Shown in pieces: positions 27,173 to 37,288 of a DNA stretch of 64,000 bases; position 1 is the stretch's first letter, and each line of letters starts with the position of its first letter. A model generated the notes under the pieces. The model was not told where the DNA came from, searched no databases, and saw only the letters and a program-made list of their open reading frames with translations. This DNA comes from Ulvibacter algarum (lineage in GTDB: Bacteria > Bacteroidota > Bacteroidia > Flavobacteriales > Flavobacteriaceae): the NCBI GenBank assembly GCA_947488905.1, contig CANLBJ010000010.1, forward strand, positions 1 through 64,000, written 5' to 3'. Both the position numbers and the translations under genes were made by a program.

Positions 27173-27418
27173 ATTTCAATAAAGCTTTGAACTTTGTGAA
27201 TGCAAATATTGTGAAAAATAAACTACACTTCCTAATTAAAAAGAATATTTTTCTGTTAAATATATTTTTAAACCTCAATTTAGATGTATTTTCTTTTAAA
27301 TTATGAATGTGTAGTTTTTACTTCGGAAATATTCAACTTTTAATAACTCTTATTCTTTTATCATATTTCCGAAGACTTAATTCTATGTTAACTCTTTTTA
27401 GAATGAAAAGATTCACAC

Positions 27419-27426
27419 TATCTTTG
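27419..27426 (+). promoter_or_regulatory. -7 box TATCTTTG of the metK promoter
   Basis: TATCTTTG matches TAnnTTTG. It places transcription start a few bases before the SAM-II aptamer at 27437, so the aptamer would be at the very 5' end of the mRNA. No clear TTG -33 element is seen. Confidence 0.55.
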
Positions 27427-27436
27427 CGGCTTAATT

Positions 27437-27509
27437 GAGAGGATAGATTTGACTGATTGCGACCTCTTCTGATAGTTTTAGAACATTTCAGAAAAAATGC
27501 TAAAAAGAA
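27437..27509 (+). ncRNA. SAM-II-type riboswitch upstream of metK
   Basis: P1 pairs GAGAGG (27437-27442) with CCTCTT (27463-27468). The loop carries GATTTG and, after five bases, TTGC; downstream comes GCTAAAAAG (27499-27507). These are the conserved SAM-II blocks in the right order. The linker is longer than in minimal SAM-II RNAs and holds a CTGA/TCAG hairpin. The core segment TAGATTTGAC (27444-27453) is perfectly complementary to GTCAAATCTA (27545-27554). Confidence 0.82.
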
Positions 27510-27589
27510 ATATTACTTTATTGTAATCTTAGCTGACGATTCCCGTCAAATCTACCCAACAACAACACACATATATTTAAACCCATACT

Positions 27590-28846
27590 ATGGCGTATTT
27601 ATTTACTTCAGAAAGTGTTTCTGAAGGACACCCAGATAAAGTAGCAGATCAAATAAGTGATGCTTTAATTGATAATTTTTTAGCCTTTGACCCACAGGCA
27701 AAAGTAGCTTGCGAAACACTTGTAACTACAGGACAAGTGGTACTTGCAGGAGAAGTAAAATCTAATGCGTATTTAGATGTACAAGGCATCGCTCGTGATG
27801 TGATAAATAAAATAGGGTATACAAAAAGTGAATACCAGTTTGACGGTAACTCTTGTGGTGTACTTAGTGCTATACATGAGCAAAGTGATGATATTAATCG
27901 CGGTGTAGATCGTGATAATAAAGAAGAACAAGGTGCTGGTGATCAAGGGATGATGTTTGGTTATGCAACTAGAGAGACAGATAATTATATGCCTCTAGCA
28001 TTAGATTTATCTCACAACTTACTTAAAGAACTTGCGGTTTTACGTAGAGAAAATGATGAGATTACCTATTTACGCCCAGATAGCAAAAGCCAGGTAACTA
28101 TAGAGTATAGTGATGATAACAAGCCTGTGCGTATAGACTCTATAGTAATCTCTACACAACACGATGATTTTGATGCTGATGATAAAAGAATGCTTGACAA
28201 AATAAAAAGCGATCTTATCAACATCTTAATTCCGCGTGTAAAAGCACAACGCAAACCAGAGATACAAGCATTATTTAATGATGACATTACATATCACATT
28301 AACCCAACAGGAAAATTTGTAATAGGTGGACCACACGGTGACACAGGTCTTACAGGACGTAAGATTATTGTAGACACTTATGGTGGTAAAGGAGCACACG
28401 GTGGTGGTGCCTTTTCTGGAAAAGACCCAAGTAAAGTAGACCGTTCTGCAGCATACGCGACTAGACATATTGCTAAAAATATGGTAGCCGCAGGTATTTG
28501 TGATGAGTTACTTGTGCAAGTAAGTTACGCCATAGGTGTAGTAGAACCTATGGGGATTTTTGTAGACACATATGGCACTAGCAAAGTAGACCTTACAGAT
28601 GGAGAGATTGCAAAAAAAGTAAGCTCAATATTTGATATGCGCCCAGCAGCAATTGAAGAACGCCTTAATTTACGCCAGCCTATGTACAGCGAGACTGCAG
28701 CATACGGCCATATGGGTCGTAAAAATGAGAAGGTAACAAAAACTTTTACTATTCCTAATGGAGAACCTAAAACAATGGACGTAGAGCTATTTACTTGGGA
28801 GAAGTTAGATTATGTAGAGAAGGTAAAAGCCGCTTTTAAACCTTAA
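27590..28846 (+). CDS. metK: S-adenosylmethionine synthetase
   Basis: Makes SAM from methionine and ATP. The 418-residue protein begins [20 protein letters not shown] with the ATP-binding His-Pro-Asp near residues 15-17, and has the conserved loops [12 protein letters not shown] and [19 protein letters not shown]. It is divergent from metY, with a 668-bp intergenic region that carries a SAM-I riboswitch for metY and a SAM-II riboswitch for metK. Both arms of the divergon should thus respond to the enzyme's own product. Confidence 0.97.
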   Translation: MAYLFTSESVSEGHPDKVADQISDALIDNFLAFDPQAKVACETLVTTGQVVLAGEVKSNAYLDVQGIARDVINKIGYTKSEYQFDGNSCGVLSAIHEQSDDINRGVDRDNKEEQGAGDQGMMFGYATRETDNYMPLALDLSHNLLKELAVLRRENDEITYLRPDSKSQVTIEYSDDNKPVRIDSIVISTQHDDFDADDKRMLDKIKSDLINILIPRVKAQRKPEIQALFNDDITYHINPTGKFVIGGPHGDTGLTGRKIIVDTYGGKGAHGGGAFSGKDPSKVDRSAAYATRHIAKNMVAAGICDELLVQVSYAIGVVEPMGIFVDTYGTSKVDLTDGEIAKKVSSIFDMRPAAIEERLNLRQPMYSETAAYGHMGRKNEKVTKTFTIPNGEPKTMDVELFTWEKLDYVEKVKAAFKP

Positions 28847-28872
28847 TAACAAATTAAAAATAGTTTAGTCTT

Positions 28873-28907
28873 AACGGCGCTATTTTTTAATAGCGCCGTT
28901 TTTTTTT
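28873..28907 (+). terminator. Rho-independent terminator of metK
   Basis: AACGGCGCTATT pairs with AATAGCGCCGTT around a TTTT loop, followed by nine T, 26 bp after the metK stop. Confidence 0.92.
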
Positions 28908-28990
28908 ACAAAAAATGAACTCATTTTTTTTCAACAACAAAACAGTAGTTTACAACTATGTCTATTATTATTTAAGCATTTTTAAAACAA

Positions 28991-29012
28991 AGCAACCACA
29001 AGCGTGGTTGCT
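28991..29012 (+). promoter_or_regulatory. Leader hairpin upstream of lysA
   Basis: AGCAACCAC and GTGGTTGCT form a perfect 9-bp stem around AAGC, 40 nt before the lysA ATG. There is no T tract on the plus strand. It could be an mRNA 5' element; no lysine leader peptide or L-box is recognisable. Confidence 0.45.
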
Positions 29013-29051
29013 CATTATTTATATTTACTAATTTTTAAAACCATCTACAAG

Positions 29052-30257
29052 ATGACAAACAAAGACCTATTATCTGTCGCACAAGAATACGGAAGTCCCG
29101 TGTATGTTTACAATGCTCATAAAATTGAAGCACAATATAAACGCTTAACAAACGCATTTAAAAAGGTCAAACAATTAGAAATAAAATATGCAGTAAAAGC
29201 ATTATCTAATGTTTCAATTTTATCTTTTCTACACGGCTTAGGAGCAGGTATGGATACAGTTTCAATTCAAGAAGTTCAGCTAGCGATTGCTGCTGGAGTT
29301 CCTGCAGATCAAATTATATTTACCCCTAACGGTGTTTCTTTAAAAGAACTTGAGGCAGCAATGAATCTTGGTGTTCAAATAAACATTGACAATCTATCTA
29401 TTCTTGAACAATTTGGCACAAAATACCCTAAAGTTCCTGTGTGCGTAAGAGTAAATCCTCACGTAATGGCTGGCGGAAACACCAACATATCTGTAGGACA
29501 TATTGATAGTAAATTTGGTATTTCTATTCACCAGTTACCCCTGCTACATCGCATTGTAGAAAACACGGGAATGCTAATTAACGGAATACACATGCACACC
29601 GGTAGTGACATTCTAGATATAGAAGTTTTCTTATATGCATCAGAGATTTTATTTGAAGCAGCATTAAGCTTTAAACAATTAGAATTTATTGATTTTGGTA
29701 GCGGTTTTAAAGTGCCTTATAGCCAAGGAGACATTGAGACTAACATTGAAGAGATGGGAGACAAGCTTAGTAAGCGTTTTAATAAATTTTGTAAAACCTA
29801 CGGTAAAGACCTTACATTAACTTTTGAGCCTGGTAAATTTTTAGTGAGTGAAGCAGGACATTTTTTAGTTAACGTCAATGTTATTAAGCAAACAACCTCT
29901 ACGGTTTTTGCTCAAGTAGACAGTGGTTTTAATCACTTTATAAGACCTATGCTCTATGGTAGTCAACACCAGATTACTAATATTTCGAGCCCAAAAGGAA
30001 GCGAGCGCTTTTATAGTGTTGTGGGGTACATTTGTGAGACAGATACTTTTGCTACAAACCGTCGTATTGCAGAAATCACTGAAGGTGACATCATTTCTTT
30101 TAGCAATGCAGGAGCATACTGTTATAGTATGGCAAGCAACTACAACAGCCGTTATCGCCCGGCAGAGGTATTATGGCATAATGATAAGATGCACTTAATA
30201 CGTAAGCGAGAAAGCTTTGAAGATATATTACAGAATCAAATTGTAGTCAATTTATAA
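29052..30257 (+). CDS. lysA: Diaminopimelate decarboxylase
   Basis: The last step of lysine synthesis, meso-diaminopimelate to L-lysine, also setting the DAP pool for peptidoglycan. The fold III PLP enzyme has the PLP lysine in IKYAVKALSN, HMHTGSD after the beta-barrel centre, and FEPGKFLVSEAG and YICETDTFA, the last supplying the active-site Cys-Glu. I chose the ATG at 29052 (401 residues, MTNKDLLSVAQEYG). A GTG 48 bp upstream lies in a leader hairpin and adds a non-homologous hydrophobic tail. It is monocistronic, with terminators on both sides. Confidence 0.94.
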   Translation: MTNKDLLSVAQEYGSPVYVYNAHKIEAQYKRLTNAFKKVKQLEIKYAVKALSNVSILSFLHGLGAGMDTVSIQEVQLAIAAGVPADQIIFTPNGVSLKELEAAMNLGVQINIDNLSILEQFGTKYPKVPVCVRVNPHVMAGGNTNISVGHIDSKFGISIHQLPLLHRIVENTGMLINGIHMHTGSDILDIEVFLYASEILFEAALSFKQLEFIDFGSGFKVPYSQGDIETNIEEMGDKLSKRFNKFCKTYGKDLTLTFEPGKFLVSEAGHFLVNVNVIKQTTSTVFAQVDSGFNHFIRPMLYGSQHQITNISSPKGSERFYSVVGYICETDTFATNRRIAEITEGDIISFSNAGAYCYSMASNYNSRYRPAEVLWHNDKMHLIRKRESFEDILQNQIVVNL

Positions 30258-30260
30258 TAC

Positions 30261-30290
30261 AAAATGCAGTCTCTCGAGGCTGCATTTTAT
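30261..30290 (+). terminator. Terminator of lysA
   Basis: AAAATGCAG pairs with CTGCATTTT just after the lysA stop; an AT-rich tract follows. Confidence 0.7.
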
Positions 30291-30330
30291 ATTTTATACA
30301 ATCTCATTACTATCTTAGATTGTATAAAAT
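30291..30330. repeat. 14-bp inverted repeat between lysA and the amidase
   Basis: ATTTTATACAATCT (30291-30304) and AGATTGTATAAAAT (30317-30330) are perfectly inverted around a 12-nt spacer, immediately after the lysA terminator. It could be a second terminator-like hairpin or a dimeric regulator site. Confidence 0.6.
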
Positions 30331-30405
30331 GTATTTATCACCACCTCAACAAACGACACCTAAAATTATAATTTTCATCTATCTTTATACTGAAATTTTC
30401 TACAT

Positions 30406-32058
30406 ATGAAACTGCAGCAGCACACCTTAATAATCATCATTTCTCTACTCACATTCCTTTCTTGCAATTCTCAAACAGAAAAACCAGAAGAAGAACACAA
30501 CGACTCGCACCACAATAATGGTGGATGGGTGGTTAGTGAAAATGAAATGCTCTATAAAAATAGAAAGCACGAGAGCGAACGAATGCATTTTAAACTAGTA
30601 AACTCTAAATATCAAAATGAAGAGTATGTGTTTGATGATGTTTTAGAAGACATAAAACAACTTAGCGATGCGCGTTATAAAGCACTTGCTCCAATGATTC
30701 TTGAGCAGGATATTGCAACACTACAAGATTATGTGGCAGCAAGTAAGTTCACGTATGAAGAACTAACCCTATTCTACTTAAAAAGAATGTTTATCTACGA
30801 GACAAACCCTTCTACTTCACTACACAGTATCATCTCTATTAATCAAAACGTAGTAGCGCAAGCCCGTGAAAAAGACAAAAACAAAAATCTGAAAAACAAT
30901 GCTATTTTTGGGATGCCTATTTTATTAAAAGATAACATAGACACTAAAGAAATGAAAACCACAGCGGGCGCTTTTGTTTTAAAAGACAATCAGCCTACTG
31001 AGAATGCAACCATCGTTGATAATATTATCGCAAATGGAGGTTTAATTATTGGGAAAGCAAACCTCAGCGAATGGGCATATTATTTTTGCGAAGGTTGCCC
31101 ACTAGGTTATAGCGCTATTGGAGGGCAAACCTTAAACCCTTACGGTCGTGGCATATTTGAGACTGGCGGAAGCAGTGCAGGAAGCGGTGTCGCTACAACA
31201 GCAAATTATGCCGTAGCAGCAGTAGGATCTGAGACCTCAGGCTCTATCATTTCTCCTTCAAGTCAAAATAGTGTGGTTGGTTTAAAGCCAACAACAGGAG
31301 CATTAAGCGGCGAAGGGATTGTGCCTATTTCTCATACCTTAGACACGGCAGGGCCTATAGCAAAAAATGTTGCAGACGCAGCCATATTATATTGGGCGAT
31401 GAAGAACAACCCAAATATGGATGCTCAAAAAACGACAAAAACTACTGCTCCTAAAGACATTCGCTTAGGTGTTTTTAAGACACTATTAGACGACCCAACT
31501 TATAGTAAAGCGATTGAAAAACTAAAAGTAAAGGGTGTTCAAGTTATTGAGATTGACCCAGAACAAATCTCTTTACCAGGTTTTCTTACTTTGCTCAATA
31601 TTGAGATGCGAGATGATTTACCCAAATATTTAAAGAGTCGTGCATCACAGAATATTTCAGAAAAAAACATGCAAGATGTAATGACTACTAACCGAATAGA
31701 TAGCGTACAAAGAATGCCTTACGGGCAAGGCTTATTTGAAGGTATTATTGCAGATAAAACTACCCAAGATGAGTTTATTAAAATCAAAGAAACATTATTA
31801 AAAAACGGAAATGATTACTTTGAAGGACCTATGAAAAAACACAACCTTGACGCTATTGCAACCATCAACAATTATCATTCTGGGTATGCTGCCGTAGGTA
31901 TGCGCCCCTGTCTTGCTATCCCTATGGGTGTTCAAGAAAATGGCGAACCAAAAGCGATGACATTAATCACAGATTCAAATACAGAGGGATATTTATTACA
32001 AATAGGAAAAACTATAGAAAAGATTTTAAAAGGGCGAGTTGCTCCTAGAGAGTATTAA
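30406..32058 (+). CDS. Amidase-signature lipoprotein
   Basis: A 550-residue exported amidase. The signal peptide ends in the lipobox LSCN (Cys near residue 20), so it is a lipoprotein, followed by a His/Glu-rich linker. The amidase signature family uses a Ser-cisSer-Lys triad: the lysine in MPILLKDNIDTKE, the GGSSAGSGVATTANYAVAAV core, and the nucleophile region GSETSGSIISPSS. Members hydrolyse diverse amides, and substrate cannot be told from sequence; it is not GatA, because of the export signal and lack of gatBC. Its 3' end overlaps the convergent GSCFA gene by a few bases. Confidence 0.9.
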   Translation: MKLQQHTLIIIISLLTFLSCNSQTEKPEEEHNDSHHNNGGWVVSENEMLYKNRKHESERMHFKLVNSKYQNEEYVFDDVLEDIKQLSDARYKALAPMILEQDIATLQDYVAASKFTYEELTLFYLKRMFIYETNPSTSLHSIISINQNVVAQAREKDKNKNLKNNAIFGMPILLKDNIDTKEMKTTAGAFVLKDNQPTENATIVDNIIANGGLIIGKANLSEWAYYFCEGCPLGYSAIGGQTLNPYGRGIFETGGSSAGSGVATTANYAVAAVGSETSGSIISPSSQNSVVGLKPTTGALSGEGIVPISHTLDTAGPIAKNVADAAILYWAMKNNPNMDAQKTTKTTAPKDIRLGVFKTLLDDPTYSKAIEKLKVKGVQVIEIDPEQISLPGFLTLLNIEMRDDLPKYLKSRASQNISEKNMQDVMTTNRIDSVQRMPYGQGLFEGIIADKTTQDEFIKIKETLLKNGNDYFEGPMKKHNLDAIATINNYHSGYAAVGMRPCLAIPMGVQENGEPKAMTLITDSNTEGYLLQIGKTIEKILKGRVAPREY

Positions 32059-32996
32059 AAATTAGCCCAAGAAAGCTCCTTTTTTACTTCGGAAATTTTC
32101 TGTTGTAAATTATTTAAGAATTTTTGATGACCCTCACTATCTTTATTAAAAGGCCTATGAGCTAGCCCTTGTTTTATTGCACTTATTTTTTTTTGAAGTG
32201 GTAACGTTTCCGAAGCAATCCATGCGGCATTAAATTGCTCCCAAATATGGTCTATGGCAACTTGAGAGGGATGTATCATATCTGCATCATAAAACCTATA
32301 ATCTCTCAACTCATCCATCATTATTTCAAACGAAGGAAAGTAGAATGATTTTTGGTTTATTATAGCATGAATAGCCGTTAACAAAAGTGCCTTACTTCGT
32401 GAATTTTCTACAACGCCATCTTTAATGTGACGCACAGGCGAAACCGTAAAAAGGGTAGTTGCTTTTGGGTTATACTGAGATAAAAGATTTTGAATTCTCT
32501 CAAGGCTTTTTTCAATTTCTGAAATCTTTAAAAGTCTTTTTTGAAACTCTTTTTGAGGAATTTTGTGGCAATTTGCAACTACAACTTTCGTTTCTTTTTG
32601 CTCATAAACCCAAGCAGTACCAAGTGTAATTATCACATGAGAAGCAGACATTAAATAGTCTCTAAGCTGAGTTAACTTTTCATTTAAGACCTTTATATAG
32701 TCATCCTTATTTAACTGGGATAACTCACTGTGTACTTCATAAGATTGCCAACGTTCATTGTGATAAAAAACATCTTTTTCTGTGAAAAGGTCTCCTTTTA
32801 ATGCACGTTCTATTAGCGCAGATATTGACACTGGGTTAAATATAATCCCAAAAGGATTTGACAATGCTTTAAACTGAAAATACGACAACTTCTCTGCATT
32901 ATTCTGCGAGAAACAACTCCCCAACAAAAGCACCTTAGACGAGTAGTCTATTTGAGGTTCTTGTTGAGGGATTGTTATTTGTGTTTGCAGTTTCAT
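32055..32996 (-). CDS. GSCFA domain protein
   Basis: A 313-residue protein with the family signature VLLLGSCFSQNNAEKL near residues 22-38 and FNPFGI-type segments (ALSNPFGIIFNP). GSCFA proteins are common in Bacteroidota and are related to SGNH hydrolases; GSCF would hold the serine-like nucleophile position. A late DADMIHPSQVA segment fits an SGNH Asp/His block. No signal peptide is visible. The biochemical role is unknown. Confidence 0.88.
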   Translation of the reverse strand: MKLQTQITIPQQEPQIDYSSKVLLLGSCFSQNNAEKLSYFQFKALSNPFGIIFNPVSISALIERALKGDLFTEKDVFYHNERWQSYEVHSELSQLNKDDYIKVLNEKLTQLRDYLMSASHVIITLGTAWVYEQKETKVVVANCHKIPQKEFQKRLLKISEIEKSLERIQNLLSQYNPKATTLFTVSPVRHIKDGVVENSRSKALLLTAIHAIINQKSFYFPSFEIMMDELRDYRFYDADMIHPSQVAIDHIWEQFNAAWIASETLPLQKKISAIKQGLAHRPFNKDSEGHQKFLNNLQQKISEVKKELSWANF

Positions 32997-33053
32997 TTAT
33001 TCTATAAATTCACAATTATCGAGTAGAGATCTATAATTTTATTTCTCAATTAT

Positions 33054-35672
33054 TTACTCAAGATATTTTACAACCTCTTCAAGTGCCTTTGCAATACCAT
33101 CAGGGTTTTTACCACCAGCAGTTGCAAAGAAAGGTTGTCCTCCACCTCCACCTTGTATATGCTTCCCTAATTCTCTTACAATAGTCCCAGCATTAAGGTC
33201 TTTTTCTTTTGCTAGGTTTTTATCAATATAACAAGTTAAAAGCGCTTTCCCTCCTGCTTTGCTTCCGAAGAGAATAAATAGATTTTCTATCTCGCCACCA
33301 AGCTCAAATGCTAAATCTTTTAAGCCACTAGCATCTAAGTCAAGTTCTTTTGCTAAAACATTTGCTCCATTTATTTGAACAATTTCGTTTTTAAGGTCGC
33401 CTTTTATATTCTTAGCTTTATCTTTTAACAGTTGCTCTATTTGCTTTTTGAGTTCGCTATTTTCTAATTGCATTTTCTCAATAGCATCTGCAGGTTTTTT
33501 AGCATTATTAAGTAGCGCTCTCACTTCATTGAATGATTTATCTACTTCAGAAAAATGATTTTTTACTGCGTCATTTGTTATTGCCTCAATACGTCTAATA
33601 CCAGAGGCTACAGCACCTTCACTTTTAATTTTAAAGTGCCAGATATCTGCAGTGTTCTTTACGTGTGTACCACCGCATAACTCCATAGACTGACCAAAAC
33701 GTATGGTACGTACGGCATCTCCATATTTTTCTCCAAATAATGCCATCGCCCCATCTGCAATAGCCTCTGCCATAGGGACTGCTCTGTTTTCTTCTAGGCT
33801 TAATTTACCTGCAATTCTTGCATTTACAAAGTCTTCTACTTCTTGCAATTCTTCTGCAGTAACCTTAGAGAAATGAGAAAAATCAAAACGTAGATATTTG
33901 CTATGTACAGCGCTCCCTTTTTGCTCAACGTGCGTACCTAATATCTCACGCAATCCTTGGTGCAATAAATGTGTAGCTGTGTGATTACATTCTGTTCTAA
34001 AACGTTGCTTCTCATCTACTACTGCCTTAAAAGTTGCTGTTAAATCTTTTGGTAAGTTTTTTGCAAAATGAATAATAACATTGCTTTCTTTTTTGGTATC
34101 AAGAATATACACAACGCCTCCATCTGCAGACTCTACATACCCCTTATCACCTACTTGCCCTCCTCCTTCTGCATAGAATGGAGTTAGATTAAAAACAAGT
34201 TGATACATCTCACCATCTTTCTTTGAGGTCACTTTACGGTAACGTGTTAACTTCACGTCTGCAGAGAGTCTATCATAACCCACAAACTCTTCTACTGCAT
34301 CATCCATTAATATGGTCCAGTCATCACTTTTAGACTCACTAGCTTCTTTACCTCTTGCTTTTTGCTCGGCAAGCTTTTGCTCAAACTCTTTGTGATTATA
34401 TGTATATCCTTTTTCTCTAAGAATTAAGTCTGTTAAGTCTTCTGGAAAACCATAAGTATCTTTTAACTCAAAGACTTTAGCTCCAGAAATCTCTAGAGAT
34501 TTATCTTGCCCATCTATCATTCTATCAAGCAAAACTAGACCTTGATCTAAAGTGCGTAAAAAAGAAGATTCTTCTTCTTTAATTACATTTTCTATTAATT
34601 GCTTCTGCTCTTTAATTTCTGGGAATGCTTCACCCATTTTTGAAGAAAGCACTGAAACTAATCTGTAAATAAACGGCTCTTTTTTATCTAAAAATGTAAA
34701 ACCATAACGCACGGCACGTCTTAAAATACGTCTTATTACATAACCAGCTCCATTATTACTAGGCAACTGCCCATCTGCAATAGAAAATGCAACCGCTCTC
34801 ACGTGATCACTAATTACTCTAATTGCTATATCCTTCTTTTCATCTACACCATAATCTGTATGAGTAATAGTTTCTATCTCTCTAATAATAGGCGTAAAAA
34901 CGTCTGTATCATAATTAGAAGTCACGCCCTGTAAAGCCATGCATAAACGCTCAAAACCCATTCCGGTATCTATATGCTTATTAGGTAACTCTTCTAGTGA
35001 TCCATCTGCTTTACGGTTGTACTGCATAAAAACCAAGTTCCAGATTTCTACCACTTGAGGGTGATCCATGTTAATAAGCGTCTTACCGTCTACTTTTGCT
35101 TTTTCTTCTGCAGAGCGTATATCAACATGTATTTCGCTACAAGGACCACAAGGACCTTGATCTCCCATCTCCCAGAAGTTATCTTTTTTATTTCCGTTAA
35201 TTATTCGGTCTGCAGAGATATATTTTTTCCAGATATCTGCAGCTTCTGTGTCTCTTTTTAAATTATCTGCATCGTCGCTTCCTTCAAAAACAGACACATA
35301 CAAGATATCTTTATCAAGCTTATACACTTCTGTAAGAAGCTCCCAAGCCCATGCAATTGCTTCTTCTTTAAAGTAATCACCAAAACTCCAATTACCTAAC
35401 ATTTCAAATAAAGTGTGGTGATATGTATCATAACCTACCTCTTCAAGATCGTTATGCTTACCAGAAACACGAAGACATTTTTGTGAATCTGTTAAGCGAG
35501 TATTTTTAGGCTGGGCGTTTCCGAGGAAAAACTCTTTAAACGGGGCCATCCCACTGTTTACAAACATTAAGGTTGGGTCATCTTTTAATACCATAGGTGC
35601 AGATGGCACGATGGTGTGCTTTTTAGATTCAAAAAATTCTAAAAATTTTGAGCGTATTTCGTTTGCTTTCAT
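33054..35672 (-). CDS. alaS: Alanyl-tRNA synthetase
   Basis: Charges tRNA-Ala and edits mischarged Ser/Gly. The class II core begins [17 protein letters not shown] and has motifs including [14 protein letters not shown] and [14 protein letters not shown]. The editing domain has [11 protein letters not shown] and the CGGTH zinc/active-site motif. The C-Ala domain ends with a glycine-rich [15 protein letters not shown] segment. I chose the ATG at 35672 (872 residues), the family's usual start; an upstream ATG at 35723 adds 17 residues without homology. Confidence 0.96.
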   Translation of the reverse strand: MKANEIRSKFLEFFESKKHTIVPSAPMVLKDDPTLMFVNSGMAPFKEFFLGNAQPKNTRLTDSQKCLRVSGKHNDLEEVGYDTYHHTLFEMLGNWSFGDYFKEEAIAWAWELLTEVYKLDKDILYVSVFEGSDDADNLKRDTEAADIWKKYISADRIINGNKKDNFWEMGDQGPCGPCSEIHVDIRSAEEKAKVDGKTLINMDHPQVVEIWNLVFMQYNRKADGSLEELPNKHIDTGMGFERLCMALQGVTSNYDTDVFTPIIREIETITHTDYGVDEKKDIAIRVISDHVRAVAFSIADGQLPSNNGAGYVIRRILRRAVRYGFTFLDKKEPFIYRLVSVLSSKMGEAFPEIKEQKQLIENVIKEEESSFLRTLDQGLVLLDRMIDGQDKSLEISGAKVFELKDTYGFPEDLTDLILREKGYTYNHKEFEQKLAEQKARGKEASESKSDDWTILMDDAVEEFVGYDRLSADVKLTRYRKVTSKKDGEMYQLVFNLTPFYAEGGGQVGDKGYVESADGGVVYILDTKKESNVIIHFAKNLPKDLTATFKAVVDEKQRFRTECNHTATHLLHQGLREILGTHVEQKGSAVHSKYLRFDFSHFSKVTAEELQEVEDFVNARIAGKLSLEENRAVPMAEAIADGAMALFGEKYGDAVRTIRFGQSMELCGGTHVKNTADIWHFKIKSEGAVASGIRRIEAITNDAVKNHFSEVDKSFNEVRALLNNAKKPADAIEKMQLENSELKKQIEQLLKDKAKNIKGDLKNEIVQINGANVLAKELDLDASGLKDLAFELGGEIENLFILFGSKAGGKALLTCYIDKNLAKEKDLNAGTIVRELGKHIQGGGGGQPFFATAGGKNPDGIAKALEEVVKYLE

Positions 35673-35727
35673 AAGTTGTTTTAACTTCGGAAAAGTTCTG
35701 GAAATATTAATAACCAAAAACAATTTC

Positions 35728-35735
35728 TATATTTG
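35728..35735 (+). promoter_or_regulatory. -7 box TATATTTG for the M23 peptidase gene
   Basis: TATATTTG matches TAnnTTTG, 58 bp before the start codon. A GACGTTT/AAACGTC hairpin (35739-35759) lies at the expected 5' end of the transcript. Confidence 0.6.
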
Positions 35736-35793
35736 TAAGACGTTTAACATTGAAACGTCAATTAATCGAGCAAAAATAAGTTTTTTATAACAG

Positions 35794-36771
35794 ATGTCGA
35801 AGGTTAAATATTACTATGATAGCGAGACACTTTCTTACAGAAAGATAGAACGCAAAAAAGGGAGAAAACTAAGTATAATACTACTTAGTATTGTTGGTAT
35901 GTTTTTGAGCGGATTTCTCTTACTTATTTTATTTCTAAACCTCCCTTACATAGAGACTCCTAAAGAGAAAAGAATAGCTAGAGAACTTAATAATGCAGAG
36001 CTACAGCTTGAATTAATAAACAAAAAACTAGACGAAGCAACCGTCATCCTTGACGAGGTAGCAGAGCGAGACAATAACCTTTACCGCGTTTATTTTGAAG
36101 CAACACCCATACCAGAAGAACAGCGTAAAGCAGGTTTTGGAGGAGTAAATAGATATAAAAACTTAGAAGGTTATGACAACTCTGAGATGATAATTGATGC
36201 GCATAAAAAACTAGACATACTAACAAAACAGATAGTTGTACAGTCTAAATCTCTTGACGAAATTGCTCAACTAGCAGAAGAAAAAGAAGCTTTATTACAA
36301 GCAATCCCCGCAATACAACCCGTAAACAATGAAGACCTAACGCGTATGGCGTCTGGATACGGATATAGAAGCGACCCTTTTACCAAAGCAAGAAAAATGC
36401 ACTGGGGTATGGATTTTACAGCACCTAGGGGAACACCTGTTTATGCTAGTGGTGATGGTAAAGTAACACGCGCAGACAATAGCGCATCTGGTTACGGAAA
36501 CCATATACGTATTGATCACGGTTTTGGGTATGAGAGCTTATATGCCCATCTTTATAAATACAATGTACGCAAAGGCAACACAGTAAAACGTGGAGACCTC
36601 ATTGGTTTTGTAGGCAGCACTGGCCGTAGTGAAGCACCTCACTTACATTATGAGGTATTTAAAGATAAAGAACGTATCAACCCTATTAATTTCTACTACG
36701 GAAACTTGAGCCCTGAAGAATTTGACATTTTATTAAAGAAAAGTCAACAAGAGAACCAGTCGCTTGATTAA
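35794..36771 (+). CDS. M23 family murein endopeptidase, membrane anchored
   Basis: A 325-residue cell-wall peptidase. One transmembrane segment lies at about residues 28-50 (IILLSIVGMFLSGFLLLILF), followed by a coiled coil (about 60-90, and again 135-175) and a C-terminal LytM/M23 zinc peptidase domain. The zinc ligands are visible in HWGMDFTAPRGTPVYA (His, Asp) and HLHYEVF (last His), with LYAHLYK between. It is expected to cleave peptidoglycan cross-links, or to act as a division or morphogenesis activator. It is divergent from alaS and has its own promoter. Confidence 0.92.
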   Translation: MSKVKYYYDSETLSYRKIERKKGRKLSIILLSIVGMFLSGFLLLILFLNLPYIETPKEKRIARELNNAELQLELINKKLDEATVILDEVAERDNNLYRVYFEATPIPEEQRKAGFGGVNRYKNLEGYDNSEMIIDAHKKLDILTKQIVVQSKSLDEIAQLAEEKEALLQAIPAIQPVNNEDLTRMASGYGYRSDPFTKARKMHWGMDFTAPRGTPVYASGDGKVTRADNSASGYGNHIRIDHGFGYESLYAHLYKYNVRKGNTVKRGDLIGFVGSTGRSEAPHLHYEVFKDKERINPINFYYGNLSPEEFDILLKKSQQENQSLD

Positions 36772-36948
36772 TTTTTGAAGATTTGAAGCGTATTCGCAAA
36801 AAAAATCACTTAGCAAATTTATTGCTCTAGACAACTGAACTTCAATAATCATAAACTAGCTCTATATTTAATAGAAACAACTTATCTTTATACACATTAA
36901 AGAATAAGGCTCAGCCACTTAAAGCTTGAGTTATAAAACAAACCCTGC

Positions 36949-37278
36949 ATGCACTTAGAACTCCCAGAAAAAAGGTATTATGGCATAGGCGAAGTCGCTG
37001 AAGCCTTTGGCGTTAACACGTCTTTAATACGCTTTTGGGAAAAGGAGTTTGACGTTTTACAACCTAAGAAAAATGCTAAAGGGAACCGGAAGTTTACACC
37101 AGTAGATATAAAGAATCTCGAGCTTATTTTTTACTTAGTTAAAGAACGTGGTTTTACTCTTGACGGCGCAAAAACGCATCTCAAAGAAAACAAACAGAAA
37201 ACGCTAGACAACTTTGATATTATCCGTAAATTGGAGACGGTGAAAGCCGAATTATTGAAAATTAAAAATCAACTTTAA
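36949..37278 (+). CDS. MerR family transcriptional regulator
   Basis: A 109-residue protein whose residues 8-80 form a MerR winged helix: YYGIGEVAEAFGVNTSLIRFWEKEFDVL, then GNRKFTPVDI and LIFYLVKERGFTLDGAKTHL. A short coiled-coil dimerisation helix ends the protein, with no effector domain or metal-binding cysteines, so it is not a metal sensor. It lies 10 bp upstream of lemA and probably heads this operon. Its target is unknown. Confidence 0.9.
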   Translation: MHLELPEKRYYGIGEVAEAFGVNTSLIRFWEKEFDVLQPKKNAKGNRKFTPVDIKNLELIFYLVKERGFTLDGAKTHLKENKQKTLDNFDIIRKLETVKAELLKIKNQL

Positions 37279-37288
37279 AATACACCCC

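Noticed and set aside
28915-29031. A 38-codon frame upstream of lysA as a possible lysine leader peptide
   Set aside because: It is rich in Tyr, Ile and Asn, not Lys, and the following hairpin has no T tract, so attenuation by lysine is not supported.
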